Part shown: positions 16,463-26,103 of the stretch, in pieces
Numbering within the stretch: position 1 is the stretch's first letter
How the letters are laid out: the number at the start of each line of letters is the position of its first letter
Assembly (NCBI GenBank): GCA_011523365.1
Contig: WTGY01000032.1
Location: 1 to 37,262, forward strand
DNA from: Caldilineaceae bacterium
Lineage (GTDB): Bacteria; Chloroflexota; Anaerolineae; Caldilineales; Caldilineaceae
Direction: 5' to 3'
Length of the DNA stretch: 37,262 bases
Translations under genes and position numbers: made by a program
The notes under the pieces: model-generated
What the model saw: only the letters and a program-made list of their open reading frames with translations
Told to the model about the DNA's origin: nothing
Database searches by the model: none

Positions 16463-17356
16463 GTGAAAATGCGTTACACGGCAGAAAGCGTGCTGATAAA
16501 GCCAGAGTCCGACAGTGGGGACAAGGATCTCATCCTCACGGTGACTCCCCAGAGCGCCGGCTGGGAGTACATTTCATTTCAGGCGAGGCGGTTGGGAGAT
16601 GGCGGGACCTGGTCCTTCGACACTGGCGAAAACGAGTTTGCTTTTGTCAATCTGACGGGACGCTACCGAGTCGAGAGCAGCAGAGGTAGTTGGGACGGCA
16701 TTGGCGGGAGGTCGGACGTATTCAGCGGCGGTGCGCACGCCCTTTATCTTCCGCGACAGACCAGTTTGACGGTCACGGCGGAGGAGGCGGGGGAGTTTGC
16801 GGTCACATGGGTGCCGACGTCTGAGGACCACGAACCGTGGTTGATCAGGCCGGAAGATGTGGCGATCAGCATAAGAGGCGGCGACAATGTCAGCCGGCAG
16901 ATCAATGATTTGCTGCCTCCCGGTTCGCCGGTGCACAGGATAGTACTTGTGGAAGTATACACGCCGAGCGGCAACTGGAGCAGCTACCCTCCGCATAAGC
17001 ACGACGTCCACATTGAGGACGAGGATGGCGAGTTGATCGAGGCGGACCTAGAGGAAGTTTACTTCTACCGGATCGACCGGAAGGAGGGATTTGCCTACCA
17101 GCGAGTCTATACCGACGAAAACTCACCTATGCACGCGGCGGGCAATCCTATCGATGCGCTGGTCCGGGTTGGGCATAATGAGGCGGTGCTGGTGCCGGAG
17201 GGGTATCATCCTGTGGTGAGCATGCCGGGCTACACAACATATTATCTGAACGTGCTGGCGGGCAGCGCGCAAAGTCTTGCCAACCAGGAGGACCCGGATT
17301 ACGGGTGGGTGAAGGAGAAGTATAGCGGTGTGGATGATCGATTGCCGTTGTACTGA
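16463..17356 (+). CDS. iolB: 5-deoxy-glucuronate isomerase
   Basis: This 297-residue bicupin matches IolB, which converts 5-deoxy-D-glucuronate to 5-dehydro-2-deoxy-D-gluconate in the cytoplasm. The metal-site block SSYPPHKHD supplies His178 and His180, LEEVYFYRI supplies Glu198, and GYHPVVSMPGYTTYYLNVLAG supplies His249 with the family's C-terminal signature. The N-terminal cupin is less conserved, as usual. GTG at 16463 has AAGGA six bases before it, and an ATG two codons in is also possible. It is the first iol gene of the cluster, followed by iolC 72 bases later. Confidence 0.94.
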   Translation: MKMRYTAESVLIKPESDSGDKDLILTVTPQSAGWEYISFQARRLGDGGTWSFDTGENEFAFVNLTGRYRVESSRGSWDGIGGRSDVFSGGAHALYLPRQTSLTVTAEEAGEFAVTWVPTSEDHEPWLIRPEDVAISIRGGDNVSRQINDLLPPGSPVHRIVLVEVYTPSGNWSSYPPHKHDVHIEDEDGELIEADLEEVYFYRIDRKEGFAYQRVYTDENSPMHAAGNPIDALVRVGHNEAVLVPEGYHPVVSMPGYTTYYLNVLAGSAQSLANQEDPDYGWVKEKYSGVDDRLPLY

Positions 17357-17428
17357 CATTAGGTTAGGGCGCACGAAGATGGTGACAGGTTAGGCAACTC
17401 GGGGACCAGGTCAGAGGAAGCCAGGAAG

Positions 17429-18454
17429 ATGACTACTGATAATGAAGCGAGAAGGTACGACTCGCTGCACATGGGGCGCTCTTCGATCGATCTTTACAGC
17501 AACGACGTGGGCGCGCCTTTTGCGGAGATCGGCAGCTTCGCGGCGTATGTGGGCGGTTCTCCGACCAACATCAGTGTGGGCGGGGCACGGCTGGGCTTGA
17601 AGACGGCGCTTGTTACCGGTCTGGGCGAGGACCCGGTTGGGGATTTCATCGCCGTTTTTCTAGAGAAGGAGGGCGTGGATTTCAGCTATAGCCCGCGTAA
17701 GCCGGGGCACCGGACCAGCGCGGTTGTGCTGGGCATCGAGCCGCCGGACAAGTTTCCACTGGTGTATTACCGCGAGAACTGCGCCGACATCGAGTTGACG
17801 ATTGACGACGTGCTGGCTGCGCCTGTTGCCGATGCGAAGGTGTTCCAGTTTGCGGGTACGAATCTGAGCAAGGAGCCGAGCCGCAGCTCGACGATGTTTG
17901 GGGCGGAGTATTCGCAGCAGGTGGGTACGACCGTAATATTCGACCTCGACTTCCGGCCCGATCAGTGGCACGACCCGCGGGCGTTCGGCGTGGTCGCGCG
18001 CTCGGTTCTTCCCAATGTTGACGTTGTTATCGGTACAGAGGATGAGATCAACGCGGCTGTGCTAAGCGATGCCAGCCAGATGTCGTTGACGCACTCGCAG
18101 GTGTCAGATGCGAAGGTGGAAGGCGACGTCGAGTCGGCTATCGGCTGGCTGCTGGAGTTGGGACCGCAGGCGGTGGTCGAGAAGGTGGGGGCGCTGGGTT
18201 CGCGGGTGCATTTGGCTGGTGGGGAGGTTCTGGAGGCGCCGGGTTTTCCGGTCGAGATTTACAATATCCTCGGGGCCGGGGATGCGTTTGGGGCCGGGTT
18301 CATTTACGGGTTCGTGAACGACTGGGGCTGGCAACGGTCGGCGCGGCTTGGGAATGCCTGTGGGGCGATGGTGGTGCTGGCGCATGGGTGTGCGAATTTT
18401 ATGCCGACGTATGATGAGGTGATGGCGTTTGTTGAGGAGCGGGGTGGGTTTTAG
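17429..18454 (+). CDS. iolC: 5-dehydro-2-deoxygluconokinase (PfkB family)
   Basis: This 341-residue ribokinase-fold enzyme should phosphorylate 5-dehydro-2-deoxygluconate with ATP, the step after IolB. VGGSPTNISVGGARLG at 41-56 is the PfkB N-terminal signature. YRENCADIELTIDDV resembles the IolC group specifically. ILGAGDAFGAGFIYG at 280-294 is the second PfkB signature with the catalytic Asp285. AGAGGAAG at 17413-17420, eight bases before the ATG, supports the start. The product would next need the aldolase IolJ, which is not in this window. A general sugar kinase is the alternative, but the position beside iolB favours IolC. Confidence 0.92.
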   Translation: MTTDNEARRYDSLHMGRSSIDLYSNDVGAPFAEIGSFAAYVGGSPTNISVGGARLGLKTALVTGLGEDPVGDFIAVFLEKEGVDFSYSPRKPGHRTSAVVLGIEPPDKFPLVYYRENCADIELTIDDVLAAPVADAKVFQFAGTNLSKEPSRSSTMFGAEYSQQVGTTVIFDLDFRPDQWHDPRAFGVVARSVLPNVDVVIGTEDEINAAVLSDASQMSLTHSQVSDAKVEGDVESAIGWLLELGPQAVVEKVGALGSRVHLAGGEVLEAPGFPVEIYNILGAGDAFGAGFIYGFVNDWGWQRSARLGNACGAMVVLAHGCANFMPTYDEVMAFVEERGGF

Positions 18455-18546
18455 GGGGCTACAGTTTTTTCAAGGGGAAATCGCTAGACTACCTCGGAAG
18501 CGAATGAGGCTTCCTACTTAGGAACAGCTGGCCAAATCAGGAACCG

Positions 18547-19863
18547 ATGAATTCAGTATCAATTTCAGAGATTGTCGCGAAAAACTATAAGAACATTCGA
18601 CTGGAGAATGGGATAGACTTTGGCGATCTGACCGTTTTAATTGGAGCGAATGGATCTGGAAAGAGCAACCTGATATCACTGTTTGAATTCCTCCAGTACA
18701 GCGTCGCGGGCACCATAGTCGATGACCAGAGAGGGAGGACAAACTTTGAAGACGCGGTCTTTGAATTGGGCGGGGCACGAATTCTGGATGGAACGCTGGA
18801 TGCACCGGCTAACGTAGGTATCGAGTATCACTTCGCAATAGATCAAGAAGAAACAACTCTGGGGATCGATCTGTTGGTGCAAGGAAACCACAGGCAAGTT
18901 ATTGTCGGGAGAGAGTATCTGGATAGCGGTCGAGGTCTCTCCATGCCTCCTGCCTATTACCGCGTACATAGTGGGGAGTATGGCGGCGGCGGCTCAGGTG
19001 TTATTTCTGTGTTCAGCTATAGAAATCGGTTGTTGAACCCGATGGTGAGTCCCCCAACCCATTTGGAGCAGATCGGAGATGTTCCTGTAAACGAGTTAGC
19101 TTTATCGGCGATTCCCCGCCTGCTGGAAGGCAGTCGCTTTCCCCCGGAAGCAGTGCCCTTGTACGGACCTCGCGGAAAAATCGTGGACAATGCACTTTAC
19201 TGGAGTTTTTACAACGCTAACAACATGGACTTGGAGCGGATAAAAACGTCAGTGCCGAAACTAGGCCAGTCCGACTTGTTCTTGTCAGAGACGGGTGAAA
19301 ATCTGGCATTAGTTTTGTTCAATCTGATACAGGAAGATATCGAATTTGAAAATACAGTTAATGAAGCCATTAGAGATGTTCTTCCTTTCACCAGGAGGAT
19401 AAGGGGTGTGCCGATTGGCAGTTACGCCCTAACCATTGAGTGGCATGTGGAGGGTTGCTCCGAACCATTCTATCTCAACGAAATGTCGGACGGCACCATA
19501 CGCATGTTGACTTGGGCTGTCATTCTGCATTCGCCGACCCTCCCGACGCTTATTGTTATCGAGGAACCTGAACTTGGGATCCACCCAGCATGGATGCCGA
19601 TCCTAGCGGAATGGATCAAAGGGGCGTCGCAGCGGACGCAGGTAATCGTAAGCACTCACAGTCCCGATCTGCTCGACAGCTTTACGGACCAACTTGATAA
19701 CGATGGATCCATATATGCATTTCAGCCGGATAGCGAGAGTCGGAGTCACTTTACCCCGTCAAGATTAACCGAGAGTGCCGTTACAGGTTGGCTTGAAGAA
19801 GGATGGCAGTTAGGAGACCTGTATAGGGTAGGTAATCCCGCGGTTGGGGGGTGGCCTTGGTAG
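18547..19863 (+). CDS. AAA ATPase (SMC/OLD-like, AAA_21 type)
   Basis: This 438-residue ATPase has an ABC/SMC-type core. Walker A is GANGSGKSN at 33-41. A signature-like LNEMSDGTIRML lies at 310-321. Walker B is LIVIEEPELGIHP at 335-347 and the H-loop is STHSPDLL at 369-376. No coiled-coil arms or nuclease domain are fused. Its last 13 bases overlap the next gene, a DUF4276/TOPRIM-like protein, so the two form a unit. Such ATPase plus TOPRIM-like pairs include anti-phage systems such as PARIS and AbiL/Rlo-type loci. Assignment to defence here is inference. Base use is less G+C rich than that of the iol genes on both sides (26 of 60 at 19201-19260 against 42 of 60 at 17701-17760), consistent with transfer. 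Confidence 0.92.
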   Translation: MNSVSISEIVAKNYKNIRLENGIDFGDLTVLIGANGSGKSNLISLFEFLQYSVAGTIVDDQRGRTNFEDAVFELGGARILDGTLDAPANVGIEYHFAIDQEETTLGIDLLVQGNHRQVIVGREYLDSGRGLSMPPAYYRVHSGEYGGGGSGVISVFSYRNRLLNPMVSPPTHLEQIGDVPVNELALSAIPRLLEGSRFPPEAVPLYGPRGKIVDNALYWSFYNANNMDLERIKTSVPKLGQSDLFLSETGENLALVLFNLIQEDIEFENTVNEAIRDVLPFTRRIRGVPIGSYALTIEWHVEGCSEPFYLNEMSDGTIRMLTWAVILHSPTLPTLIVIEEPELGIHPAWMPILAEWIKGASQRTQVIVSTHSPDLLDSFTDQLDNDGSIYAFQPDSESRSHFTPSRLTESAVTGWLEEGWQLGDLYRVGNPAVGGWPW

Positions 19864-20549
19864 TTTGGGTATTTTCGGGAGGAGGAGAATCGGAAGTCAG
19901 AGGATTGATACCACTGCTCGAAAGAGTCCGCCCAGACTTCATTTTCGAACGCAAATCACCAGTCAGAAGGAAGCCCGGACCACGTCCGTCGGTTGAGCCA
20001 GGCTATGGGAGAACAGGAAGGAGCCACGCGCAGCAACTAGAGAGGCTGCTCTTTGAGTCACTAAACGCAGGCGGATTCTGTGATGTCATTCTCGTAATCG
20101 ATGACCTTGACTGCCACGACGCCAAAGAAAGACGAGAGCTTTTCGCTTCATCAATTGGGAAGGTTGAACAGGCGGCCGGCATCTCATTCTATGTTGGACT
20201 TGCCTCACCAGAGATTGAAGCGTGGATCGTTGCCGATTGGGACGGCACAGTTGCCTCCGATCCGGATTTTCGGGGTTGTCATGGCCAGATGCGTCATTGG
20301 CTAAGCACCCAGAAGGCTGTTCCCTTTAGAAATCCTGAGACATTCGGTGTTTTTGACGAGGAGAAAGATTCTTGTCGTGATAAGCTCTCCGACGCGATTG
20401 TCGAAGCTTCATTGGAATGCGGCGCAAAGTCCCGGTATTCCAAAGGCATCCATACAGCAAGGTTTTTGAGACAGATTTCGCCTGAGGTTGTGAGTGTCAA
20501 GTGCCCGCTATTTCGAGAACTGTATATTCGCCTAACCATGGATGACTAG
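19851..20549 (+). CDS. DUF4276/TOPRIM-like protein, partner of the ATPase
   Basis: This 232-residue protein starts at a GTG inside the ATPase gene (13-base overlap). The layout resembles DUF4276, a TOPRIM-like fold. An early acidic SGGGESEV loop after the first strand (Glu13/Glu15) is followed by VILVIDDLDCHD with Asp84, Asp85 and Asp87. SPEIEAWIVAD (Glu121, Glu123) follows, then a C-terminal helical region. These acidic positions would bind metal for nicking or cutting nucleic acid in an active TOPRIM nuclease. It could equally be a RloB-like protein, a related fold found next to similar ATPases. The inositol gene that follows begins only 12 bases after its stop. Function is inferred from pairing and not established. 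Confidence 0.75.
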   Translation: MALVVWVFSGGGESEVRGLIPLLERVRPDFIFERKSPVRRKPGPRPSVEPGYGRTGRSHAQQLERLLFESLNAGGFCDVILVIDDLDCHDAKERRELFASSIGKVEQAAGISFYVGLASPEIEAWIVADWDGTVASDPDFRGCHGQMRHWLSTQKAVPFRNPETFGVFDEEKDSCRDKLSDAIVEASLECGAKSRYSKGIHTARFLRQISPEVVSVKCPLFRELYIRLTMDD

Positions 20550-20561
20550 GATTGGGAACAA

Positions 20562-21461
20562 ATGAAAGTACGAATTGCGACAGCTCCCGTATCGTGGGGC
20601 GTTTTGATGAAGGACACGCCTAACGTTCCTCCGTATAGCCAGGTCCTTGATGAGATTCGGGAGGCAGGCTATGTGGGGACGGAGTTGGGGCCATACGGTT
20701 ATTTGCCATTCGATATTCCGATGCTGCGTGACGACCTGGAGCGGCGGGGGCTTACGCTGACATCGGCATTTACGATCTTCAATTTCCTGGCCGGCAAGGA
20801 TGACGAGACGGTCTACCGAGAGGCGCTGGAGACGGCAGAGGTGCTTGCGGCGATGGGCTGCGATTACATTGTTCTGTCGGATGTACTTTTTGTGGTGGAG
20901 AACCGGGGCGGGCGGGCCGGACGGATACGGCCCGAGGATTCGCTTAGTGACGCCGAGTGGGACCAGGCTGCCGAAAATGTGAACGCCTTTGCCAAGTTAG
21001 TGCATGAAGAGTTCGGAATGAAGTGCGCGGCTCACCCGCACGTGGGCGGGTACCTGGAGACCGACTTTGAAATCGACGCACTGCTTGAGCGCACTGATCC
21101 TGAGCTTGTCGGCCTTTGCTTTGATATGGCGCACATTGCGTACGGCGGGGGCGACCCGGTCGCGGTGCTCGACAAGTGGCGAGATCGTACGTGGTATCTG
21201 CACATCAAGGAGTGTGACGGACGCGTCCGCGAAGAGGTGATCGGGCGCGGGGGCGACTACTACGATGGTGTTTCGTCCGGCGTCTTCCCGGAATTAGGCA
21301 AGGGGACGGTTGACTGGCAGGGGATCAACCGTATCTTGCACGAGATGGACTTTGACGGCTGGGGCACAGTCGAGCAGGATATACTACCGGGAATGGGGAT
21401 CGACGCTCTGGAAAGCGCGAGGGGCAACAGGGCGTTTCTCAGACAAGAGTTAAACTGGTAA
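20562..21461 (+). CDS. iolE: Inosose dehydratase/isomerase-like TIM-barrel protein
   Basis: This 299-residue protein is of the xylose-isomerase-like TIM-barrel family. IATAPVSWGVLMKD at the start is the IolE-type opening. HPHVGGYLETD, GLCFDMAHIAYGG and WYLHIKECD carry the His, Asp, His and Glu metal-ligand positions of the fold, and GTVEQD ends the barrel. IolE removes water from scyllo-inosose (2-keto-myo-inositol) to give the diketone hydrolysed by IolD. The related IolI isomerase is an alternative. It lies between the ATPase pair and an SDR gene inside the inositol cluster, which supports IolE. A weak GGGAACA ribosome site precedes the ATG. Confidence 0.8.
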   Translation: MKVRIATAPVSWGVLMKDTPNVPPYSQVLDEIREAGYVGTELGPYGYLPFDIPMLRDDLERRGLTLTSAFTIFNFLAGKDDETVYREALETAEVLAAMGCDYIVLSDVLFVVENRGGRAGRIRPEDSLSDAEWDQAAENVNAFAKLVHEEFGMKCAAHPHVGGYLETDFEIDALLERTDPELVGLCFDMAHIAYGGGDPVAVLDKWRDRTWYLHIKECDGRVREEVIGRGGDYYDGVSSGVFPELGKGTVDWQGINRILHEMDFDGWGTVEQDILPGMGIDALESARGNRAFLRQELNW

Positions 21462-21543
21462 CGGTTCCAGATCTGGCTTCATTGGTTGCGGTTCAACGAG
21501 CCAGAGGCATATGGATCATCCATACAGATAGGAAGTGTATACA

Positions 21544-22401
21544 ATGTCAACTGACCCGGGTTCTTTGCAGGGCAAGTTTGCCGTTGTAACGGGCAGCACG
21601 CAGGGGCTAGGTGAGGCGGCGGTGCGGCTGTTTGCGGAACGGGGCGCGGCGGGGATTATTGTGAGCGGGCGTAATGCCGAGCGGGGCAACGCAGTGGCGG
21701 CCGACCTGCGGGGCGGGGGCTGCCGGGCCCATTTCGTGCAGGCCGATCTGGCGGAAGTTGACGCATGCCGAAGCATCGTGGCCGAGGCGGACAGACAGTT
21801 TGGCGCGCTGCATGTGCTGGTCAACAGCGGCGCGCTTACAGTGCGCGGGAATATCTGGGACACGACGCCTGAGCTTTTCGACAGAATAATTGCGGTCAAC
21901 ACGCGGGCGCCGCTGCTGCTCATGCAGGATGCGTGCAAGCTGATGCGGCGCGAGGGGAACGGCGGGTCGATCGTCAATATTTCCAGCGTGGCTTCCTTCG
22001 GCAGCGAGCAGTTCTTACTTCCCTATACGGCCTCCAAGAGCGCACTCAACGCGATGACCAAGAATGTTGCATTTGCGGTCATGCGCTACCGGATCCGAGT
22101 GAATGCCATTGCCGTGGGCTGGATGGATTCACCGGCCGAGGACTTCATTCAGCGTACCTTTCATTCGGATGGCGAGGATTGGCTGGAGAAGGCGGAGGCC
22201 GAACAACCTTTCGGGCGCCTGCTCAAGACGGATGAAGTGGCGCGAGCGATTGCATTTCTGGCGTCGGATGAGTCGGGAATGATGACGGGCAGCTTGATCG
22301 ACTTCGACCAGTCGGTGCGGGGGGCAGGTCCGGTGTCCAAGCCTCCGCCGCTGGACGATCCGTACTGGAATGTAGGCGCCAAAGACAGCGCGTGGCAGTA
22401 G
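21544..22401 (+). CDS. Short-chain dehydrogenase/reductase
   Basis: This 285-residue classical SDR has [11 protein letters not shown] as the NAD(P)-binding loop and HVLVNSGAL in place of the NAG motif. NISSVAS supplies the catalytic Ser, YTASKSAL supplies the Tyr and Lys, and [13 protein letters not shown] is the usual post-active-site segment. It probably interconverts a hydroxyl and a keto group on a polyol. AGGAAG at 21530-21535, eight bases before the ATG at 21544, is preferred over the GTG at 21535. Its place in the inositol cluster suggests oxidation of an inositol isomer or keto-inositol reduction, but the substrate is not readable. Confidence 0.92.
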   Translation: MSTDPGSLQGKFAVVTGSTQGLGEAAVRLFAERGAAGIIVSGRNAERGNAVAADLRGGGCRAHFVQADLAEVDACRSIVAEADRQFGALHVLVNSGALTVRGNIWDTTPELFDRIIAVNTRAPLLLMQDACKLMRREGNGGSIVNISSVASFGSEQFLLPYTASKSALNAMTKNVAFAVMRYRIRVNAIAVGWMDSPAEDFIQRTFHSDGEDWLEKAEAEQPFGRLLKTDEVARAIAFLASDESGMMTGSLIDFDQSVRGAGPVSKPPPLDDPYWNVGAKDSAWQ

Positions 22402-22450
22402 CACGTGCGGGAGGTCCTGGCGACTTTAAGCCGGCATCAAGGGGTAGAGA

Positions 22451-23461
22451 GTGAGCCGAACAGTCAAAGTCGGCATTATCGGAACAGGCGGCATGGGGGC
22501 GCGGCACGCCTCGAATCTGACCTATCTGGTCGCCGCGGCCGAGGTTGCTGCGATCATGGATGTGGACGCGGCGCGTGCCAAGGAGATCGCTGCGAGATGC
22601 GGCGGCGCACGGATCTATACGGATGCAGAGCAGCTCATTTCTGCGCCGGAAGTCGACGCGGTGGTGATTGCGGCGCCAAACAGCTTCCACGCCGAGTTGA
22701 CGAGGGTGTGCATCGCTGCGGGCAAGCCCGTGCTCTGCGAAAAGCCACTGGCGACGGGGGGCGAGGAGGCCAGTGGGGTCATCAGTGCTGAGGTCAGAGG
22801 CGGTCGAAGGCTTGTGCAGGTCGGCCTCATGCGGCAGTATGACCCGGCACACGTAGCGGTCAAACGGGTGAGCGACAGCGGGGCGCAGGGGAATGCCCTA
22901 GTTTTTCGCAGCGTGCACATTAACCCCTCCAGTGATGATTGTCTCTCGCTTGGCGACGTCATTACGGGTTCTCTCATTCACGACATTCACTCGGCGCGCT
23001 GGATGATGGAGGATGAGATCGTCGGCGTGCATACTTCCTACATTCCGATTTCACCGGACCGCCCGGATAGCGCGCGCTATGTCATGGTCCAGTTGCAGTT
23101 TGAGAGCGGCGCGCTGGGCGGGCTTGAATGTAACGCGGATGCCGGTTACGGGTACGAAATTGAGGTGAGTATCACCGGTGAGACGGGCGTGGTACATACG
23201 AGTCCACTACAGAGCCCGGTCGTGCGGCACAGCAATGCAAGCGGGCAGTGGGTGGAGGAGGACTGGCTGCAGAGATTCAACACGGCCTATATCAATGAGG
23301 TGCAGGCGTGGGTGCAGTCGATCCTGGACGGCGAGGCAACGGGACCGAGCGCGTGGGATGGATATGTTTCGATACTTGTTGCGGATGCCTGCATCGAGTC
23401 TGGAAGGAAGAGAGAACCGGTGGTTGTCAGTTTGCCGGAGAGGCCTGCCATTTATGGGTAG
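22451..23461 (+). CDS. Gfo/Idh/MocA family oxidoreductase (inositol cluster)
   Basis: This 336-residue dehydrogenase has the [17 protein letters not shown]ossmann loop at residue 7 onward and the family [10 protein letters not shown] lysine motif. [15 protein letters not shown] segment carries the catalytic His-Asp pair of the inositol-dehydrogenase-like group. It is likely to oxidise an inositol isomer to the inosose with NAD(P). GTG start with a G-rich GGGGTAGAGA upstream. It is one of four such genes between iolC and the end of the cluster, which suggests several stereoisomers or keto-inositol epimers are processed. Which gene does the main myo-inositol 2-dehydrogenase step is not certain. 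Confidence 0.9.
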   Translation: MSRTVKVGIIGTGGMGARHASNLTYLVAAAEVAAIMDVDAARAKEIAARCGGARIYTDAEQLISAPEVDAVVIAAPNSFHAELTRVCIAAGKPVLCEKPLATGGEEASGVISAEVRGGRRLVQVGLMRQYDPAHVAVKRVSDSGAQGNALVFRSVHINPSSDDCLSLGDVITGSLIHDIHSARWMMEDEIVGVHTSYIPISPDRPDSARYVMVQLQFESGALGGLECNADAGYGYEIEVSITGETGVVHTSPLQSPVVRHSNASGQWVEEDWLQRFNTAYINEVQAWVQSILDGEATGPSAWDGYVSILVADACIESGRKREPVVVSLPERPAIYG

Positions 23462-23536
23462 CAATGTCAGCAATTGTTTAGCTTGGGATGAAGCCGCTCT
23501 AAGAGTCCGGACACTGTAACAGAATTGAGGAAACTG

Positions 23537-25450
23537 ATGAATACAGAACGATTGACCATGGCGCAGGCTATCGTGCGATTTCTCAAGAACCAGTACAGCG
23601 AACGGGACGGCGTGGAGCAGCCCTTTTTCGGCGGCTGTTTTGGGATATTCGGACACGGCAATGTTGCTGGAATTGGCCAGGCCCTGCAGCAGTATCCGGA
23701 TTTTCGCTATTATCAGACGCGTAATGAACAGGCGATGGTGCATACGGCGGCGGCCTATGCCAAGCATACCAACCGGATGCGCACGCTGGCCTGTACAAGC
23801 TCGATCGGTCCCGGGGCAAGCAATATGGTGACCGGCGCGGCTACGGCGACGATCAACCGGTTGCCCGTGCTGCTGCTTCCGGGGGACATCTTCGCCCGCC
23901 GCAATGTGGCGCCGGTGCTGCAGCAGCTGGAGTCGGAGCACAGCCAGGACGTTTCTGTCAATGACTGCTTTAAGCCGGTCAGCAGGTACTGGGACCGGAT
24001 CAACAGGCCGGACCAGTTGGTGACGTCGTTAATCGAGTCGATGCGCGTGCTCACGAGCCCGGCGGACACGGGCGCGGTTACGCTCTCGATTCCGCAGGAC
24101 GTGCAGACGGAGGCGTTTGACTATCCGTCGGCGCTGTTCGAGAAGCGGGTGTGGACGGTGCCACGCAACCGGCCTGACGCGGCCGCGCTGCAGAAGGCGG
24201 CGGCGGCGATCCGTAAGGCGGAGAAGCCTCTGATCATCGCTGGCGGGGGGGTGCTGTACAGTGATGCGACCGCAGCCCTGAGAGAGTTCGTCGACCGATT
24301 CGGCATTCCGGTTGCAGAGACGATGGCCGGAAAGGGCAGCCTGCGGTACGACCATCGGCTGCAGCTGGGGGCGACCGGCGCGACGGGCACTTTTGCAGCA
24401 GAACAGGTGGCGGACGAAGCCGACGTTGTAATCGGCATCGGCACACGCTACAGTGACTTCACAACGTCCAGCAAGACGGCGTTCAAGCACCCTGGCGTAC
24501 AGTTCGTGAACATCAATGTTGCCGAGTTTGACGCGTACAAGCATTGCGCCATTCCGCTGGTTGGCGATGCGCGGGTCACGCTGGAGGAATTGGGCGAACT
24601 GCTGGCCGACTATCGCAATGGCGACGAGAGTGTTGCGCAGGCGCAGAGGCTGCATGACGGATGGGAAGCGGAGGTGCAGCGCAACTATGACTTGCACGAG
24701 GCCGAGAGCGGGCTGCCGTACCAGGGTGCGCTGATCGGGGCGGTGAACGACCAAGGCGACCCGGACGCGGTGATGGTGTGTGCGGCCGGTAGCCTGCCAG
24801 GAGACATGCACAAGCTGTGGCGGGCGAGGCACAGCAAGCAGTACCACCTCGAGTACGGTTACTCGTGCATGGGCTACGAGATCGCGGGCGGGCTGGGCAT
24901 CAAGATGGCGGAGCCGGAGCGGGAGGTCTACGTGATGGTGGGCGACGGCAGCTATCTGATGATGAATACCGATCTGATCACTTCGATCCAAGAAGGGTAC
25001 AAACTTACCGTCATTCTGATGGACAATACCGGCTTCCGCTCGATTGGGTCTCTCAGCCGTTCATTGGGGCAGGGCGGATTTGGCACGCGGTACATTTATC
25101 CCGGTCAGGTTGAGGCGGCGCACCGCAACGGTGAGTCCTTTAACGGGCTGCCGACGGACGATCCGGGATACGACGTCGACCCGCTGCCGGTGGATCTGGC
25201 GATGAACGCGGAGAGCCTGGGTTGCCATGTCATCCGCTGCGAGAGCGTGGGCGACGTCGTCCGGGCGTTGCAGGACGCCAAGAGTGTCGACAGGACTACG
25301 GTGATATACGTGCCGGACGATCGCTATCTGGGCGTGCAGGGGTACAGCTGGTGGGACGTGCCGGTTGCTGAGGTGAGTGAGCTGGACACGGTCAACGCGG
25401 CGCGTGAGGAGTGGGAAGAGATGCGTGCCAGCGAGAGGTATTACATTTGA
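23537..25450 (+). CDS. iolD: 3D-(3,5/4)-trihydroxycyclohexane-1,2-dione hydrolase (acylhydrolase)
   Basis: This 637-residue ThDP enzyme opens the cyclohexane ring to 5-deoxyglucuronate. RNEQAMVHTAAAYAK supplies the catalytic Glu of the Pyr domain. IGPGASNMVTGAATATINRLP is the segment following it, and GGGVLYSDATAALREF starts the central domain. MVGDGSYLMMNTDLITSIQ with VILMDN is the GDG-N ThDP motif. Length is right for IolD. A TTG at 23525 is possible, but the ATG at 23537 with GAGGAAA a few bases upstream is chosen. It acts between the IolE-type dehydratase and IolB. Confidence 0.95.
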   Translation: MNTERLTMAQAIVRFLKNQYSERDGVEQPFFGGCFGIFGHGNVAGIGQALQQYPDFRYYQTRNEQAMVHTAAAYAKHTNRMRTLACTSSIGPGASNMVTGAATATINRLPVLLLPGDIFARRNVAPVLQQLESEHSQDVSVNDCFKPVSRYWDRINRPDQLVTSLIESMRVLTSPADTGAVTLSIPQDVQTEAFDYPSALFEKRVWTVPRNRPDAAALQKAAAAIRKAEKPLIIAGGGVLYSDATAALREFVDRFGIPVAETMAGKGSLRYDHRLQLGATGATGTFAAEQVADEADVVIGIGTRYSDFTTSSKTAFKHPGVQFVNINVAEFDAYKHCAIPLVGDARVTLEELGELLADYRNGDESVAQAQRLHDGWEAEVQRNYDLHEAESGLPYQGALIGAVNDQGDPDAVMVCAAGSLPGDMHKLWRARHSKQYHLEYGYSCMGYEIAGGLGIKMAEPEREVYVMVGDGSYLMMNTDLITSIQEGYKLTVILMDNTGFRSIGSLSRSLGQGGFGTRYIYPGQVEAAHRNGESFNGLPTDDPGYDVDPLPVDLAMNAESLGCHVIRCESVGDVVRALQDAKSVDRTTVIYVPDDRYLGVQGYSWWDVPVAEVSELDTVNAAREEWEEMRASERYYI

Positions 25451-25606
25451 AACTGCCCTCTGGGCGCAGCAGTTAGCGTTTCGAACATTGGTCGTTCGCC
25501 AGTCCTCCTAGCGAATTGTGGTGCGTCCCTTGCCAGATCGGTTTAGAATCGGCGCCAAATCGATCCAGCAAGTGAGTTCGGGTTTCTTGTACACAGGAGT
25601 TTAGCG

Positions 25607-26089
25607 ATGACGGTGATTCCGACTCATGATGCAGGCAAAGTTGAGGATTACGAGCAGGAGCGAGGGAAGCCTTTGCCAAGTTTCAATCACTTTTACGTCC
25701 AGTCTCAACTGCAGTTTGCTCTACATGCAGTTTGCGGAGACAGGTTTTTCGTTGGCGGTGAGTTGTCGCTTGCTACGGAGCCGTTGACGACTCCCGACCT
25801 TTCTATCTGCAACTTTCGGGATCCTGACTGGTTGCACGATGAAGTGCGTGCGTCGGAGCCTCCAATCACAGTGGTTGAAATATTGTCTCCCTCTCAGAGT
25901 GTCAATGAGATCATCCCGAAAATAGAGACCTACTTCCGATTCGGGATCAGGTCGGTATGGCTGGTGCAACCTCCGCTGAAGCAGGTAGCGGTATTCACTC
26001 CGGATATGGACGCCCGTGTATTCGTAGAGGGCGATGTCATTGATCCGACGTTGGACGTCAGAGTGGCGCTTGACAAGATATTCTCCTAG
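25607..26089 (+). CDS. Uma2-family (DUF820) nuclease-like protein
   Basis: This 160-residue protein matches Uma2/DUF820, a PD-(D/E)XK-fold family very abundant in cyanobacteria and Chloroflexota. TTPDLSICN gives the Asp, and [34 protein letters not shown] holds the Glu and Lys of the motif plus the hallmark VWLV strand. AGGAG at 25595-25599, seven bases before the ATG, supports the start. It sits between iolD and iolA, and the iolA ribosome site overlaps its stop. It has no expected role in inositol breakdown, so it is probably an accessory insertion. Biological role of Uma2 proteins is unclear. Confidence 0.9.
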   Translation: MTVIPTHDAGKVEDYEQERGKPLPSFNHFYVQSQLQFALHAVCGDRFFVGGELSLATEPLTTPDLSICNFRDPDWLHDEVRASEPPITVVEILSPSQSVNEIIPKIETYFRFGIRSVWLVQPPLKQVAVFTPDMDARVFVEGDVIDPTLDVRVALDKIFS

Positions 26090-26103
26090 GAGAGGCTAGA
26101 GAT

